Positions 8,375-17,379 of a stretch of 64,000 nucleotides of DNA are shown piece by piece. The position numbers were made by a program, and so were the translations under genes. The notes beneath the pieces are model-generated. The model saw only the letters and a list, made by a program, of their open reading frames with translations, searched no databases and had not been told where the DNA came from. Position 1 is the stretch's first letter; the number at the start of each line of letters is the position of its first letter. Source of the DNA: CAVZLD01 sp963776055 (GTDB taxonomy: Bacteria > Planctomycetota > Planctomycetia > Pirellulales > Pirellulaceae); assembly GCA_963776055.1 (NCBI GenBank), contig CAVZLD010000014.1:62001-126000 (forward strand). The letters run 5' to 3'.

Positions 8375-8800
8375 ATGAGCTCGCCGGAGAACCAACCTGA
8401 AAAAGCTCCGCCGCCCGAGAAGACGTTTCGTCCCGATCTTTCTCAAGACGAATTTGACCGGGAGTTCTTCGACTCGATATTGGAACGGAACAATTCCAAC
8501 TCGGACGTACTCCGCCGGCAAGCCGAATTGCTATCTCGACAGGGCGATCACGAGTCGGCGTTGCAGTTGGACCGACGGCTGGTCCAGCTGCACCCCAACG
8601 ATCCGATCATCCAGTACAACGTTGCCTGCAGTTTGGCGATGACAGGCCAAACTCGAGAAGCGATCCAGGTGTTGGCTCGGGCCATCGAATTGGGCTACCA
8701 CGATTTTGCCCACATGGAAGCGGACGCGGATCTGGACCAACTGCGCGACGAACCGAGTTTTCAGGAGTTGCTACGTCGGCACGACAGCGCCGACGACTGA
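8375..8800 (+). CDS. Small tetratricopeptide-repeat protein
   Basis: 141 aa starting MSSPENQPEKAPPPEKTF. After a charged, proline-rich start, two or three TPR-like helical pairs are visible: NSDVLRRQAELLSRQGDHES then ALQLDRRLVQLHPNDPIIQY, and NVACSLAMTGQTREAIQVLA followed by RAIELGYHDFAHMEADADL. The last resembles the TPR_end unit in which a residue count is followed by DPDLxxLRxxPxFxxLL. TPRs mediate protein-protein contacts; no enzymatic domain is present. It ends 124 nt before the ileS start on the same strand. Confidence 0.75.
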   Translation: MSSPENQPEKAPPPEKTFRPDLSQDEFDREFFDSILERNNSNSDVLRRQAELLSRQGDHESALQLDRRLVQLHPNDPIIQYNVACSLAMTGQTREAIQVLARAIELGYHDFAHMEADADLDQLRDEPSFQELLRRHDSADD

Positions 8801-8923
8801 CAATCGCGCTCTTCGGTGAAGCCTCCTGGCGGACGTGCCTGTGGCGATTGCATTCATCGCCCGACCGTGGTCTACTCAGTCGTTTCCCCGCATATTCTTG
8901 GACTCTTCCTACGGCGGAGTGTA

Positions 8924-11900
8924 ATGTTTCCCCCGGCACCTAACGACGTTAGTTTTCCCAAACTGGAGGAGAAGGTCCTTCAGTTCTGGCAGGACCAGAA
9001 GACTTACGAACAATCTCTGAAGCAGCGGCACGGTGCCCCCGAGTTCGTGTTTTTCGAGGGCCCCCCGACGGCCAACGGATTGCCGCATCCGGGGCACTGC
9101 TTGACACGATCGATCAAGGACCTGTTTCCCCGTTATCGAACGATGCGCGGATTCCACTGTCGCCGGAAAGCCGGCTGGGACACTCACGGTCTTCCGGTCG
9201 AGGTGGAGGTCTGCAAAGAGCTCGGCATCCACTCCAAGGAGGAGATTGAGGCGTACGGCGTCGAGCCCTTTATTCACAAGTGCCAGCAAAGCGTGTGGCG
9301 CTACATGCGCGAATGGGAGAAGCTCACCCACCGACTCGGCTTCTGGGTCAATCTGGACGACGCGTACGTTACGTACCATCAGAGCTACGTGGAAAGCGTC
9401 TGGTGGTGCCTCAAGAATCTGTTCGACCGAGGACTGCTCTACCAGGGCCACAAAATCGTATGGTGGTGGGCGCAGGGCGGAACGGCGCTCAGCAGTGGAG
9501 AGGTTGGCCAAGGCTACCGTGAGGTGGCGGACCCGAGTGTCTACGTTCGCTTGCCGCTGTTCCATGCCGACGGAGAACCCTCGAACGTCAACCTGCTGGT
9601 CTGGACAACCACTCCCTGGACCTTGCCCAGCAACCAGTTCGCGGCCGTTCATCCGGAACTGGACTACGCCACCGTCTTGGATGTCGAGACGGGGCAGAAA
9701 CTGATTCTGGCAGAAGCGCTGGTCGAATCGCTCGCGTCGAAGCTGAAACGTGAACTCCAGGTCCTGGAGACGTACGCCGGCAGGGTGCTGATTGGAAAGA
9801 GATACTTGCCTCCCTTTGAGGACTACTACCAGAAGTACGGACAGTCCACCGGACAGTTGCGAGACGGAACCTCCGAAGCGGTCGGCTGGCGCGTCGTGGC
9901 CGCGGACTTCGTGACCCTGGACAGCGGCACCGGCGTGGTGCACCAAGCCCCCGCGTTCGGCGAAGTGGACTACGACGTTCTCCTGGCCGAGCAGGCTCGA
10001 TTCGTGGAGGGCGAGGGCCCACCCCTGCTCTGTGCCGTCGGACCGGACGGCAAATTCACCGAGGAAGCGCCAAAGTACGCGGGACGCTGGGTAAAGGAAT
10101 GTGACAAGGAACTGATCCGAGAACTCAAAGAGCGCGATCGACTCGTGCATCAGGAACAGTATCTGCACGACTACCCGTTTTGCTGGCGAGCGGAGGAGGA
10201 TCCGTTGATCCAATACCCGCGGCAAAGCTGGTTCGTGCGCACCACGCAATTCAAAGAACAGATGCTGGCCAACAACCAGCTGATCCAATGGTTGCCCCAT
10301 CACATTCGCGAAGGGCGCTTCGGCAACTTCCTGGAAACGAACGTCGATTGGGCTCTTTCCCGAGAACGGTATTGGGGCACACCCCTGCCGATCTGGGTCT
10401 GCCAGGAAACCGGCAAGGCGGAAGCCGTGTCCAGCTACGTGGAACTCCTGGCCAAACCGGGAGTGCGAGGAGTCGAGGTTTGGCAGCAGGCGAAACAGGA
10501 ACGTCCCGATTTGCCGGACGACTTGCAAGTTCACAAACCCTACATCGATGCCGTCTCGTACGATTCGCCCTTCGCGGCGGGAGCACGAATGAAACGCGTT
10601 CCCGAAGTGATTGACTGCTGGTTCGACTCGGGCGCAATGCCCTTCGCGCAGTGGGGCTACCCGCACGGCGAACAGAGCGAATCGTTCGCCTCGCAGTTCC
10701 CCGCCGACTTTATCAGCGAGGCGCTCGATCAAACCCGCGGCTGGTTTTACAGTCTGCTGGCGATCAGTACGTTGATGTTCGGACCGCGCCCCACCACGGA
10801 ATCGCCCGATGATCAGGATTCCCCCACGACCGCGTTTCCTCATCCGTTTCGCACTTGTATCGTGCTGGGGCTCATCCTGGGCGAAGACGGCGCCAAGATG
10901 TCCAAGAGCAAACGCAACTATTGCGAGCCGCAGGAGATCTTCGACCGCTATGGTGCCGACGCGATGCGGTGGTACTTCTTCGCGAATCAACCGCCCTGGA
11001 CTTCGATTCGCTACAGCGACCGGGCGATCAAGGATAGTATCCCCGAATTCCTCCTGCGGCTGTGGAATGTCTACAGCTTCTTCGTCATCTACGCCAACAT
11101 CGACGGCTTCGATCCCGCCGAAAGACTGTCAGGGGAAGCCGGGCAATTGACACCCGAGGATCTCGCGAAGGCCGAAGGCTATCGCCCGCGCACCGAGCGA
11201 AACGAACTCGATCGGTGGATCCTGAGCGAACTCAGCAAGGCAAGTCGTGAGGTCGTCCAGCGAATGGACGAGTATGACAACTTCAATGCCTGCCAACGCC
11301 TGCACGCTTTTGTCGATGCCCTCAGCAACTGGTATGTTCGGCGCGGACGCGAACGCTACTGGAGCAGCGAGAAACAGTCGCCGGAGAAGTTGGATGCGTA
11401 TTGGACGCTGTACGAATGCCTGATCACCGTCAGTAAGCTGATCGCGCCCTTCGTCCCTTTTCTGGCGGAACATCTCTGGCAGAACCTTGCGTCCGCCGTG
11501 TTCGGGCAGCGCGTGGCCGACAGTGTCCACCTCTGCGACTACCCCACCGAATGCCCGGATGCAATCGACGAAGCGCTTTCCGAGCAGATGCAACTCGCTC
11601 GCGAGATTTCCTCCCTGGGACGCAGCGCGCGAATGAACGCCAAACTGAAGGTCCGACAGCCGTTGGCACGCGTCGAGGTGATTCTGGCAGATGAGACCCA
11701 CCGCGACTGGCTGCAAGATCACGCCGAATTGATTCGCACGGAATTGAATGTCAAGGAAGTCGAGCTGACGCGGGATGCGGAGAAATTCATCAGCTACCAG
11801 ATCCAGCCGAATTTCAAACGCCTCGGGCCCCGCGTGGGCAAGCTGATGCCGGCCGTGAAGAAGCTGCTCGACGCCACCGACGGGAGTATCCTGCTGGAAG

Positions 11901-12334
11901 AGCTGGAACGCGACGATCGAATCACGCTAACCGTTCAGCAACAGGAAGTCACGTTAGACCGCGACGATGTGCAGGTGCGACTCTTGGCAAAAGACGGCTG
12001 GGCTGCCGCACAAGGAACCGGCTGCGTCGTCGTACTCTCGACAGAACTGACTGATCAACTCGTCCGCGAAGGACTGGCTCGCGACATGATCCGTCTGATT
12101 CAAGACCAGCGTAAGCAAGCCGACTGCAATTACACCGATCGAATTCGTGTTCAGATTAGCACCGAAGCCGCAGAACTCGCCCAAGCGGTCGAGGAAAACC
12201 GGTCCTTCATCGAATCGGAAACCCTGGCGACGGCGCTGCAGATCGATCACTGCCGAAAAGACGATAGTCAACCATTTGTAGTCGGCTCCTTCGAGGGCTG
12301 GGTCCAGATTGATGTGGAGCAGCCCGATGACTGA
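8924..12334 (+). CDS. ileS: Isoleucyl-tRNA synthetase, eukaryotic-like (IleS2-type)
   Basis: The start at ATG 8924 (MFPPAPNDVSFPKLEEK) follows GGAG and gives 1,136 aa. The frame is open upstream to 8816 but without family similarity. The enzyme charges tRNA-Ile. The HIGH signature appears as HPGH in NGLPHPGHCL, preceded by FFEGPPTANG; the KMSKS loop is AKMSKSKRNY. LSSGEVGQGYREVADPSVYV places it in the eukaryotic-like IleRS clade, members of which are often mupirocin-tolerant. The editing domain follows (TTTPWTLPSNQFAAVHPELD), then the anticodon-binding domain (SNWYVRRGRERYW). The usual Zn-binding CPxCG before LSS reads WWAQGGT. The gene is unbroken and overlaps purN by 8 nt. Confidence 0.97.
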   Translation: MFPPAPNDVSFPKLEEKVLQFWQDQKTYEQSLKQRHGAPEFVFFEGPPTANGLPHPGHCLTRSIKDLFPRYRTMRGFHCRRKAGWDTHGLPVEVEVCKELGIHSKEEIEAYGVEPFIHKCQQSVWRYMREWEKLTHRLGFWVNLDDAYVTYHQSYVESVWWCLKNLFDRGLLYQGHKIVWWWAQGGTALSSGEVGQGYREVADPSVYVRLPLFHADGEPSNVNLLVWTTTPWTLPSNQFAAVHPELDYATVLDVETGQKLILAEALVESLASKLKRELQVLETYAGRVLIGKRYLPPFEDYYQKYGQSTGQLRDGTSEAVGWRVVAADFVTLDSGTGVVHQAPAFGEVDYDVLLAEQARFVEGEGPPLLCAVGPDGKFTEEAPKYAGRWVKECDKELIRELKERDRLVHQEQYLHDYPFCWRAEEDPLIQYPRQSWFVRTTQFKEQMLANNQLIQWLPHHIREGRFGNFLETNVDWALSRERYWGTPLPIWVCQETGKAEAVSSYVELLAKPGVRGVEVWQQAKQERPDLPDDLQVHKPYIDAVSYDSPFAAGARMKRVPEVIDCWFDSGAMPFAQWGYPHGEQSESFASQFPADFISEALDQTRGWFYSLLAISTLMFGPRPTTESPDDQDSPTTAFPHPFRTCIVLGLILGEDGAKMSKSKRNYCEPQEIFDRYGADAMRWYFFANQPPWTSIRYSDRAIKDSIPEFLLRLWNVYSFFVIYANIDGFDPAERLSGEAGQLTPEDLAKAEGYRPRTERNELDRWILSELSKASREVVQRMDEYDNFNACQRLHAFVDALSNWYVRRGRERYWSSEKQSPEKLDAYWTLYECLITVSKLIAPFVPFLAEHLWQNLASAVFGQRVADSVHLCDYPTECPDAIDEALSEQMQLAREISSLGRSARMNAKLKVRQPLARVEVILADETHRDWLQDHAELIRTELNVKEVELTRDAEKFISYQIQPNFKRLGPRVGKLMPAVKKLLDATDGSILLEELERDDRITLTVQQQEVTLDRDDVQVRLLAKDGWAAAQGTGCVVVLSTELTDQLVREGLARDMIRLIQDQRKQADCNYTDRIRVQISTEAAELAQAVEENRSFIESETLATALQIDHCRKDDSQPFVVGSFEGWVQIDVEQPDD

Positions 12335-12962
12335 CGGGCAGAAAATTCAACCGGTATCGATGGCGGTCCTGATTTCCGGCGGCGGGACCACGTTGCGGAA
12401 CTTGATCCAGAAGATTCGCGGGAAAGAACTGGCGGCCGAGATTCGACTGGTTCTGTCCACGGATCCCGGCGCCGGAGGTTTGCAGCACGCCCGGGATGCA
12501 GAAATTCCCTGGCAGGTCGTCCGACGGAAAGATTTCGCCTCCACCGAATCGTTCAGCGAGGCGGTCTTTCGCTCGTGCCAACAGGCAGATGTCGATCTGA
12601 TTGTGATGGGCGGATTCCTGAAGCACGTCTTGATTCCCGCCGAGTGGCACGGCCGGGTCGTCAACATTCACCCCTCGCTGATTCCTTCCTTCTGCGGCCA
12701 CGGGTATTACGGAAACAGAGTCCACCAGGCTGTGCTGGAGTATGGCTGCAAGGTCAGTGGCTGCACGGTCCATTTTGTCGACAATCAATACGACCACGGA
12801 CCGATCATTCTGCAGAAGGTTGTCCCGGTGCAAAATGACGACACGCCGGAAACACTGGCGGCGCGCGTATTCGAGCAGGAGTGCCAGGCATATCCGGAAG
12901 CACTGCAGCTGTTCGCGGAGGGGCGGTTACGGTTGGACGGCCGTCGAGTTTCAATTCTCTGA
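12327..12962 (+). CDS. purN: Phosphoribosylglycinamide formyltransferase
   Basis: Start at ATG 12327 (MTDGQKIQPVSMAVLISGGG), overlapping the ileS stop by 8 nt, giving 211 aa, normal for PurN. It transfers formyl from 10-formyl-THF to GAR in de novo purine synthesis. The N-terminal nucleotide loop is VLISGGGTTLRNLI. The catalytic Asn and His sit in VVNIHPSLIPSFCGHGYYG, and the catalytic Asp in FVDNQYDHGPIILQ. All three conserved residues are present. The second Ser-Gly pair found in E. coli is varied (GGTTL), as in many planctomycete and archaeal versions. Tight overlap suggests co-expression with ileS. Confidence 0.94.
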   Translation: MTDGQKIQPVSMAVLISGGGTTLRNLIQKIRGKELAAEIRLVLSTDPGAGGLQHARDAEIPWQVVRRKDFASTESFSEAVFRSCQQADVDLIVMGGFLKHVLIPAEWHGRVVNIHPSLIPSFCGHGYYGNRVHQAVLEYGCKVSGCTVHFVDNQYDHGPIILQKVVPVQNDDTPETLAARVFEQECQAYPEALQLFAEGRLRLDGRRVSIL

Positions 12963-12977
12963 CCATGGAATGGCCCC

Positions 12978-14216
12978 ATGTCAGCAACGCCCTTCACCAC
13001 CGGTCCCACATCAGGCTTGAACATATTGATCATCGGGGCGGGGATGTACACCTGCGGCCGCGGCACCGACGGATACGGTACGGTGCTACCCGCAGTCTTG
13101 GAGGCGGCTCGCCAAGAACAGCTCGTGCGGCAAATCACCGCCTGCGCCACGTCCGCTTCTTCGATCCGCCAGCTTGGCGAAAAGGCCACTGCTCTGGGCG
13201 AGGCGATGCAAGTGAACCTGCCGCTGGCGACATATCCTGATGAAGAACGAGATCCGCTCGCCTACCGCCAAGCGATCGAGCAGGCGAAACAGGCCGGCCA
13301 GCCGTTCGATGGCGCGATTGTCGCCATTCCCGACGAACAACACTATGCGGTCGCGCGAGAGTTGCTTGAGGCAGGCATCCATACCTTACTCGTGAAACCG
13401 TTCGTTACACGGACCGACCACGCGCTCGAGTTGATTCGGCTCGTCGAGCAGCGACAACTCGTGGGAATGGTCGAGTTTCACAAACGCTGGGATCAGTCGA
13501 ACATCGTGCTCCGCGATCGACTGGCTGCGGGTGATATCGGAAGGCCCCTCTATTTCCACATCGAGTATTCCCAGCGCAAGTGCATCCCGGAAGAATTCTT
13601 TGCGGCCTGGGTCCACACCACCAACATTTTCCAGTATCTCGGTGTCCACTACGCGGACTTGGTTTACTTTCTGACGGGCGCTCAACCGATACGCGTTATG
13701 GCACTCGGGCAGAAGGCGTGGCTTCAACAGAAAAACGTAGACACCTACGATGCAATTCAGACGATCATCGAGTGGCAGAAAGATGACTGGCGTTTCGTCT
13801 CCACGCACCTCACGCATTGGGTCGACCCGAATCAGACATCCGCGATGTCCGATCAGGCGATCAAGGTCATCGGCACGCAAGGCCGAATCGAATGCGATCA
13901 GAAACACCGCGGGATCCAACTCGTCAGCGACCGCCTTGGTACCGAAGATATCAATCCCTATTTCAGCTCTTTCTTCGACGATCCTCCCCACGGCCTCCGA
14001 TTCGATGGCTATGGCTATCGCAGCATCTTGACGTTTCTGCGTGACGTGCGTGACGTGCGTGACGGTCGAGTCGCCGCCCGCCAACTCTGGCAGCATCGAC
14101 CTTCGTTTCACTCGTCCATGGTGTCGACGGCCATCGTCGAAGCGAACAACGCCAGCCTGGCCCAGAACGGAAGCTGGGTGGACGTGCCGACTTCGGTCCT
14201 CGCTCTGAAGCAATGA
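12978..14216 (+). CDS. Gfo/Idh/MocA family oxidoreductase
   Basis: 412 aa, beginning MSATPFTTGPTSGLNILIIG. The Rossmann loop is IIGAGMYTCGRGTDGYG; the nicotinamide/catalytic Lys-Pro segment is LLVKPFVTR (family EKP). VGMVEFHKRWDQSN and VHTTNIFQYLGVHYADLVYF match the C-terminal alpha/beta domain that binds the sugar. There is no signal peptide, so it is cytoplasmic, unlike the Tat-exported homolog at 15.9 kb. The substrate cannot be predicted; families of this size oxidise inositol-like or sugar hydroxyls with NAD(P). A short DVRDVRD duplication near the C-terminus reflects a 9-bp tandem repeat. It lies 15 nt after purN but is probably functionally separate. Confidence 0.85.
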   Translation: MSATPFTTGPTSGLNILIIGAGMYTCGRGTDGYGTVLPAVLEAARQEQLVRQITACATSASSIRQLGEKATALGEAMQVNLPLATYPDEERDPLAYRQAIEQAKQAGQPFDGAIVAIPDEQHYAVARELLEAGIHTLLVKPFVTRTDHALELIRLVEQRQLVGMVEFHKRWDQSNIVLRDRLAAGDIGRPLYFHIEYSQRKCIPEEFFAAWVHTTNIFQYLGVHYADLVYFLTGAQPIRVMALGQKAWLQQKNVDTYDAIQTIIEWQKDDWRFVSTHLTHWVDPNQTSAMSDQAIKVIGTQGRIECDQKHRGIQLVSDRLGTEDINPYFSSFFDDPPHGLRFDGYGYRSILTFLRDVRDVRDGRVAARQLWQHRPSFHSSMVSTAIVEANNASLAQNGSWVDVPTSVLALKQ

Positions 14217-14308
14217 GCGAGCGGGATTCTGCGAGCAAGACCTCTCGATCCCCTCCGGCTCCTGCCGCAACGCAAGCTCGAAAATCACCGGACCCGCTCA
14301 CGTACCAG

Positions 14309-14770
14309 ACCCGAAGCGCCAGCGAAGGGGTCGGCCAGAAAACACCGATCTGCGTTGGAGTCGGCCGAGACCACGGCCTACACCGCGCGGTGGCAATGCC
14401 AGGGCCCCTTACGTGGGGACAGGCTTACGTGGGGACAGGCTTACGTGGGGACAGGCTCACGTGGGGACAGGCTCACGTGGGGACAGGCTCACGTGGGGAC
14501 AGGCTCACGTGGGGACAGGCTTACGTGGGGACAGGCTCACGTGGGGACAGGCTTACGTGGGGGCAGGCTTACGTGGGGGCAGGCTTACGTGGGGGCAGGC
14601 TTACGTGGGGGCAGGCTTACGTGGGGGCAGGCTTACGTGGGGGCAGGCTTACGTGGGGGCAGGCTTACGTGGGGGCAGGCTTACGTGCGGGCAGGCTCGG
14701 TTGGGGGCAGGCTTACGTGGGGGAACCCTTACGTGGGGGTAGGCCCGACCCCTTCGCTGGCGCTTCGGGT
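14309..14770. repeat. Inverted repeat arms (REP-like) bracketing a minisatellite
   Basis: The stretch 14309-14336 (begins ACCCGAAGCGCCAGCGAAGG) is inverted at 14743-14770, with about 25 nt matching perfectly and one extra C. The same core, CCCGAAGCG-NAAGCGA-GGGG, forms the palindrome at 41447-41521, so this looks like a diverged REP-family element. Between the arms lie about 70 nt of unique sequence and the 16-bp repeat array. Confidence 0.75.
14408..14743. repeat. 16-bp minisatellite, about 21 copies
   Basis: The unit CTTACGTGGGGACAGG repeats head to tail about 21 times. The left half carries GGGGACAGG with CTT or CTC junctions; the right half switches to GGGGGCAGG, and the last three copies are more diverged. 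The array is therefore homogenised in two blocks. Because 16 is not a multiple of 3, all three plus-strand frames stay open and give a 16-residue peptide repeat. This is a by-product, not evidence of a gene. Confidence 0.95.
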
Positions 14771-14777
14771 TGGTTCG

Positions 14778-15053
14778 TCAGCACAAGAAGATCTTATCAA
14801 CAACAGGCCAAATCCCCAACGCATGCGTGTACCGCACGCCCTGCTGGGCAAGCCGATCGATCGTCGGCGACGTGGCAAACGGATCGCCATAGCAGCCGAG
14901 GTTGGGACTGATATCTTCGCAGGTTAGCCACAGCACATTCGGACGTTCTGGCGGTCCTTCCGCAGCAGTCGATGGAAACGCGCATGCCCACATGCCGACT
15001 GCCCAGCAGCAGAAAACATCGATTCGCACCCATTTCCATCGACGTCGTCCCAT
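14778..15053 (-). pseudogene. Truncated sulfatase N-terminus
   Basis: From ATG 15053 the ORF reads MGRRRWKWVRIDVFCC, a signal peptide, then RPNVLWLTCEDISPNLGCYG and TSPTIDRLAQQGVRYTHA. This is the classic N-terminus of a type I sulfatase, with the metal-binding Asp replaced in the CEDIS variant that is common in planctomycetes. After about 80 residues the frame runs into unrelated sequence next to the minisatellite and stops at 14778, before the CxPxR formylglycine motif. The protein is non-functional as it stands. The 3' part was probably lost when the repeat element inserted or expanded. Confidence 0.8.
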
Positions 15054-15093
15054 GGTCTCTGGCTCCTTCCCGCAGAGCACCAGTTCGGCGGAC

Positions 15094-15790
15094 TCACCTC
15101 TTCGTGTCACGACGCGACTGTTTTCGACGGTTCTCCGCCGACCGATGGCGTTGCTTTCGCACGGCACCGGAAGCCGCCATTCGTGCGTCCTTGGCCCGTG
15201 CCGTCGCCTTTTTTCGACTGACAGTGGCACGCGGCACTTTCTTGGACGGTTTGCGAGGAGCATCCGTCAGCGACTTCTTTCTTGCAGCCTTCTTCGCTGC
15301 CGCCTTGGCGATCTTCTTGGCGGGCGCTGCCTTGCCAGTCGCACGCTTCTTGCCCGGATGAGCCTTCTTTTTCTTGGTTCCCTTGGGGAGCTTCTTCGCC
15401 TTTTTTTGCGACGAAGCCGAGAGGACTACTTTCTTGCGTGTGGCGGCACGGCCCGGCTGCTTGCGAGTCGCTGTCGACTCGGCTTTCTCGATCTTGAGAA
15501 GTTGCCGCTCGAACCGAGTGAGCGACTCGTTGAACAATTGCTCCTTCGTCCGAGTGGCCTTGCTGCCTTGGGAGGGCTGGCGTCTCCGAGGAGACTGTTT
15601 TCCCCTGCGCCTCGCGTTCCTGACGGTCGGCCAGTTGGCGGTACTTGTCGCGCATTCGACGGCTACGAACGACTCTGGATCGCAGCGCCTTTGCGTCGAG
15701 CGACTTGATATTTCGCGTCAAGCTTTCCGTGAAAAGTGCCAGTTCGGTCTTCGTGCAGAGTCTCTTTGCGACGGCGGATGTGATACTCAC
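15094..15790 (-). CDS. Lys/Ala-rich histone H1-like protein, one frame break
   Basis: The N-terminal part (15790 downward) reads MSITSAVAKRLCTKTELALF, then NIKSLDAKALRSRVVRSRRM, a helical domain. Near 15546 the frame must change: GAAGGAGCAA read as GAAGAGCAA (one G fewer) continues as EQLFNESLTRFERQLLKIEK. It then runs into a long basic tail (KKAKKLPKGTKKKKAHPGKK; AKKIAKAAAKKAARKK) ending at 15094. The whole would be about 232 aa. Basic KKAxK tails bind DNA non-specifically, as in histone H1-like and AlgP-type proteins, so a nucleoid role is inferred. The one-base difference at a GG dinucleotide suggests sequencing error. Confidence 0.65.
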
Positions 15791-15907
15791 AATTGGATCC
15801 TTTCCCTTGATCTGTATCGAGACGAGATGAAATGGATGCTTGTCATGGTCGCCGTGTGGACGAGGCTCAGATACTCACTCGGTAAACACTTGAGAGCGGG
15901 GGATGCG

Positions 15908-17275
15908 TCACACGGTCGCGGGTACGGTATACGGTGCACGTTCCGGCCGTGTGAGCAATGCGTTCGCCTCGTCATCGTTCGGGAAGCTCTCGCTTTCGGT
16001 GTCAAAGTGAACGGTCCGATCCACTCGATAGGCGATATTGGCCAGGTGGCAGAGTGCCGATGCCATATGCCCCTCGTAGATTTCCGCGGAGAGCATCTTC
16101 GAGTCTCTGGATCGCACCGCCGTTAGCCAATTCCGAAAGTGCGGCGTATCGGACATCGGACTACCTTGCTCGTGTGCCGATGGGCCTGCTTCTCGGTCTC
16201 GGCCGAGAAACGTGTAATAACTCGAGTAATCGGGGAAGATCATCGTGCCTTCGGTCCCGAGGAAGATCACGCCGACGGGAAAATCCTTCTGCACGAAGGG
16301 ATACCGATCGCGAAAACCGGCTTCCGCATTCGTGTACCAGTCCCGGACCTCGAATTCGATGAGTCGACCGTCGGGCCACTTCATGCTGGTCGATAGCAAG
16401 CCCGGCGTCTCGGCACTGCTTTGATGCACCTGCTGCTGCATATAGTTGGTACCCACGGAGGAAACGGTATTCGGATGGCTTTCCAGCTGCATGCCCCAGC
16501 GGAGGATATCCATCTGGTGCACGCCCTGGTTTCCGATTTCTCCATTTCCGTAGTCCCAGATCCAGTGCCAACGCCGATGTTGGAAGTTGCTGAATTCGTG
16601 CACCGGAGCCGGCCCACACCATTGGTCCCAGTCTAAACCGTCGGGCACGGGCACGGGCGAATGCTGCCCCAGATTCCCGCGAATCTTATAGGCAATCCCG
16701 CGGGCGAAATAGACTTGTCCGATAACTCCGTCCTGCAGTTTGCGAATCCCCTCAATGATGTTTGCCGAGGACCGGCATTGCGTACCATGCTGGACGATGC
16801 GGTCATATTTCCGGGCCGCTTCAACCATCTTTCGACCTTCAAGAATATTCTGCGAACCAGGCTTTTCCACATACACATCCTTGCCCGCCTGGCAGGCCCA
16901 AATCACACCCAGCGAGTGCCAATGGTTCGGAGTCGCGAAGGCCACGCCGTGGATGGAATCATCGTCCAGCACGCGCCGCATGTCGTCGTAGCCGCGCACC
17001 GGATGTCCCGCGCGATCACTCCAGGATTTTACCGCTTGCCCCAGTTTGCGCTGGTCGCAATCACACACGCCGGCAAATTCGACTGCCATTTCCGGATCCT
17101 GCTCCAGCTCGATCAGACTGCGCGCGTGCGAGTTGGCTCGCCCGCCCATTCCGATCACCGCCACTCGAATTTTGTCGTTGCGATTTTGAGCCTTCAGCAG
17201 CGCAGGCGCGGCCAGAGTGGAGGCAGTCGAAGCAACGGATGCCTGGAGAAAACGGCGTCGAGAATCTCGATTCAC
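15908..17275 (-). CDS. Tat-exported Gfo/Idh/MocA family oxidoreductase
   Basis: I use GTG 17275 (VNRDSRRRFLQAS) as start because GGGAGGT sits 6 nt before it; an upstream in-frame GTG at 17290 would consume that ribosome site. The product is about 455 aa. SRRRFLQAS followed by an Ala-rich stretch is a twin-arginine signal, so the folded, cofactor-loaded enzyme is likely periplasmic. The Rossmann motif is RVAVIGMGGRANSH, the catalytic segment DVYVEKPGSQNI, and HRRWHWIWDYGNGEIGNQGV is the conserved planctomycete active-site stretch. Substrate is unknown, but such proteins commonly act on oxidised sugars or inositols beside sulfatases, as here. Confidence 0.9.
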   Translation of the reverse strand: MNRDSRRRFLQASVASTASTLAAPALLKAQNRNDKIRVAVIGMGGRANSHARSLIELEQDPEMAVEFAGVCDCDQRKLGQAVKSWSDRAGHPVRGYDDMRRVLDDDSIHGVAFATPNHWHSLGVIWACQAGKDVYVEKPGSQNILEGRKMVEAARKYDRIVQHGTQCRSSANIIEGIRKLQDGVIGQVYFARGIAYKIRGNLGQHSPVPVPDGLDWDQWCGPAPVHEFSNFQHRRWHWIWDYGNGEIGNQGVHQMDILRWGMQLESHPNTVSSVGTNYMQQQVHQSSAETPGLLSTSMKWPDGRLIEFEVRDWYTNAEAGFRDRYPFVQKDFPVGVIFLGTEGTMIFPDYSSYYTFLGRDREAGPSAHEQGSPMSDTPHFRNWLTAVRSRDSKMLSAEIYEGHMASALCHLANIAYRVDRTVHFDTESESFPNDDEANALLTRPERAPYTVPATV

Positions 17276-17379
17276 TTTTTGACCTCCCACGAAGCAGTGA
17301 TGCGACGACCAAGGGCGATGTGCTGAATGGACGCCATTCTATCAGAGACCAACCGACCCGGCACCGGTCGACGGATGAC

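Noticed and set aside
8909..10990. 693-codon ORF on the minus strand opposite ileS
   Set aside because: It is a shadow of the ileS reading frame in GC-rich DNA, with no recognisable domain.
14408..14743. Possible CRISPR array
   Set aside because: Units are contiguous with no unique spacers and no cas genes nearby; it is a minisatellite.
14213..14927. Three overlapping plus-strand ORFs of 109-232 codons across the minisatellite
   Set aside because: A 16-bp unit keeps all three frames open. The peptides are the same 16-residue repeat in three readings, with no ribosome site or family.
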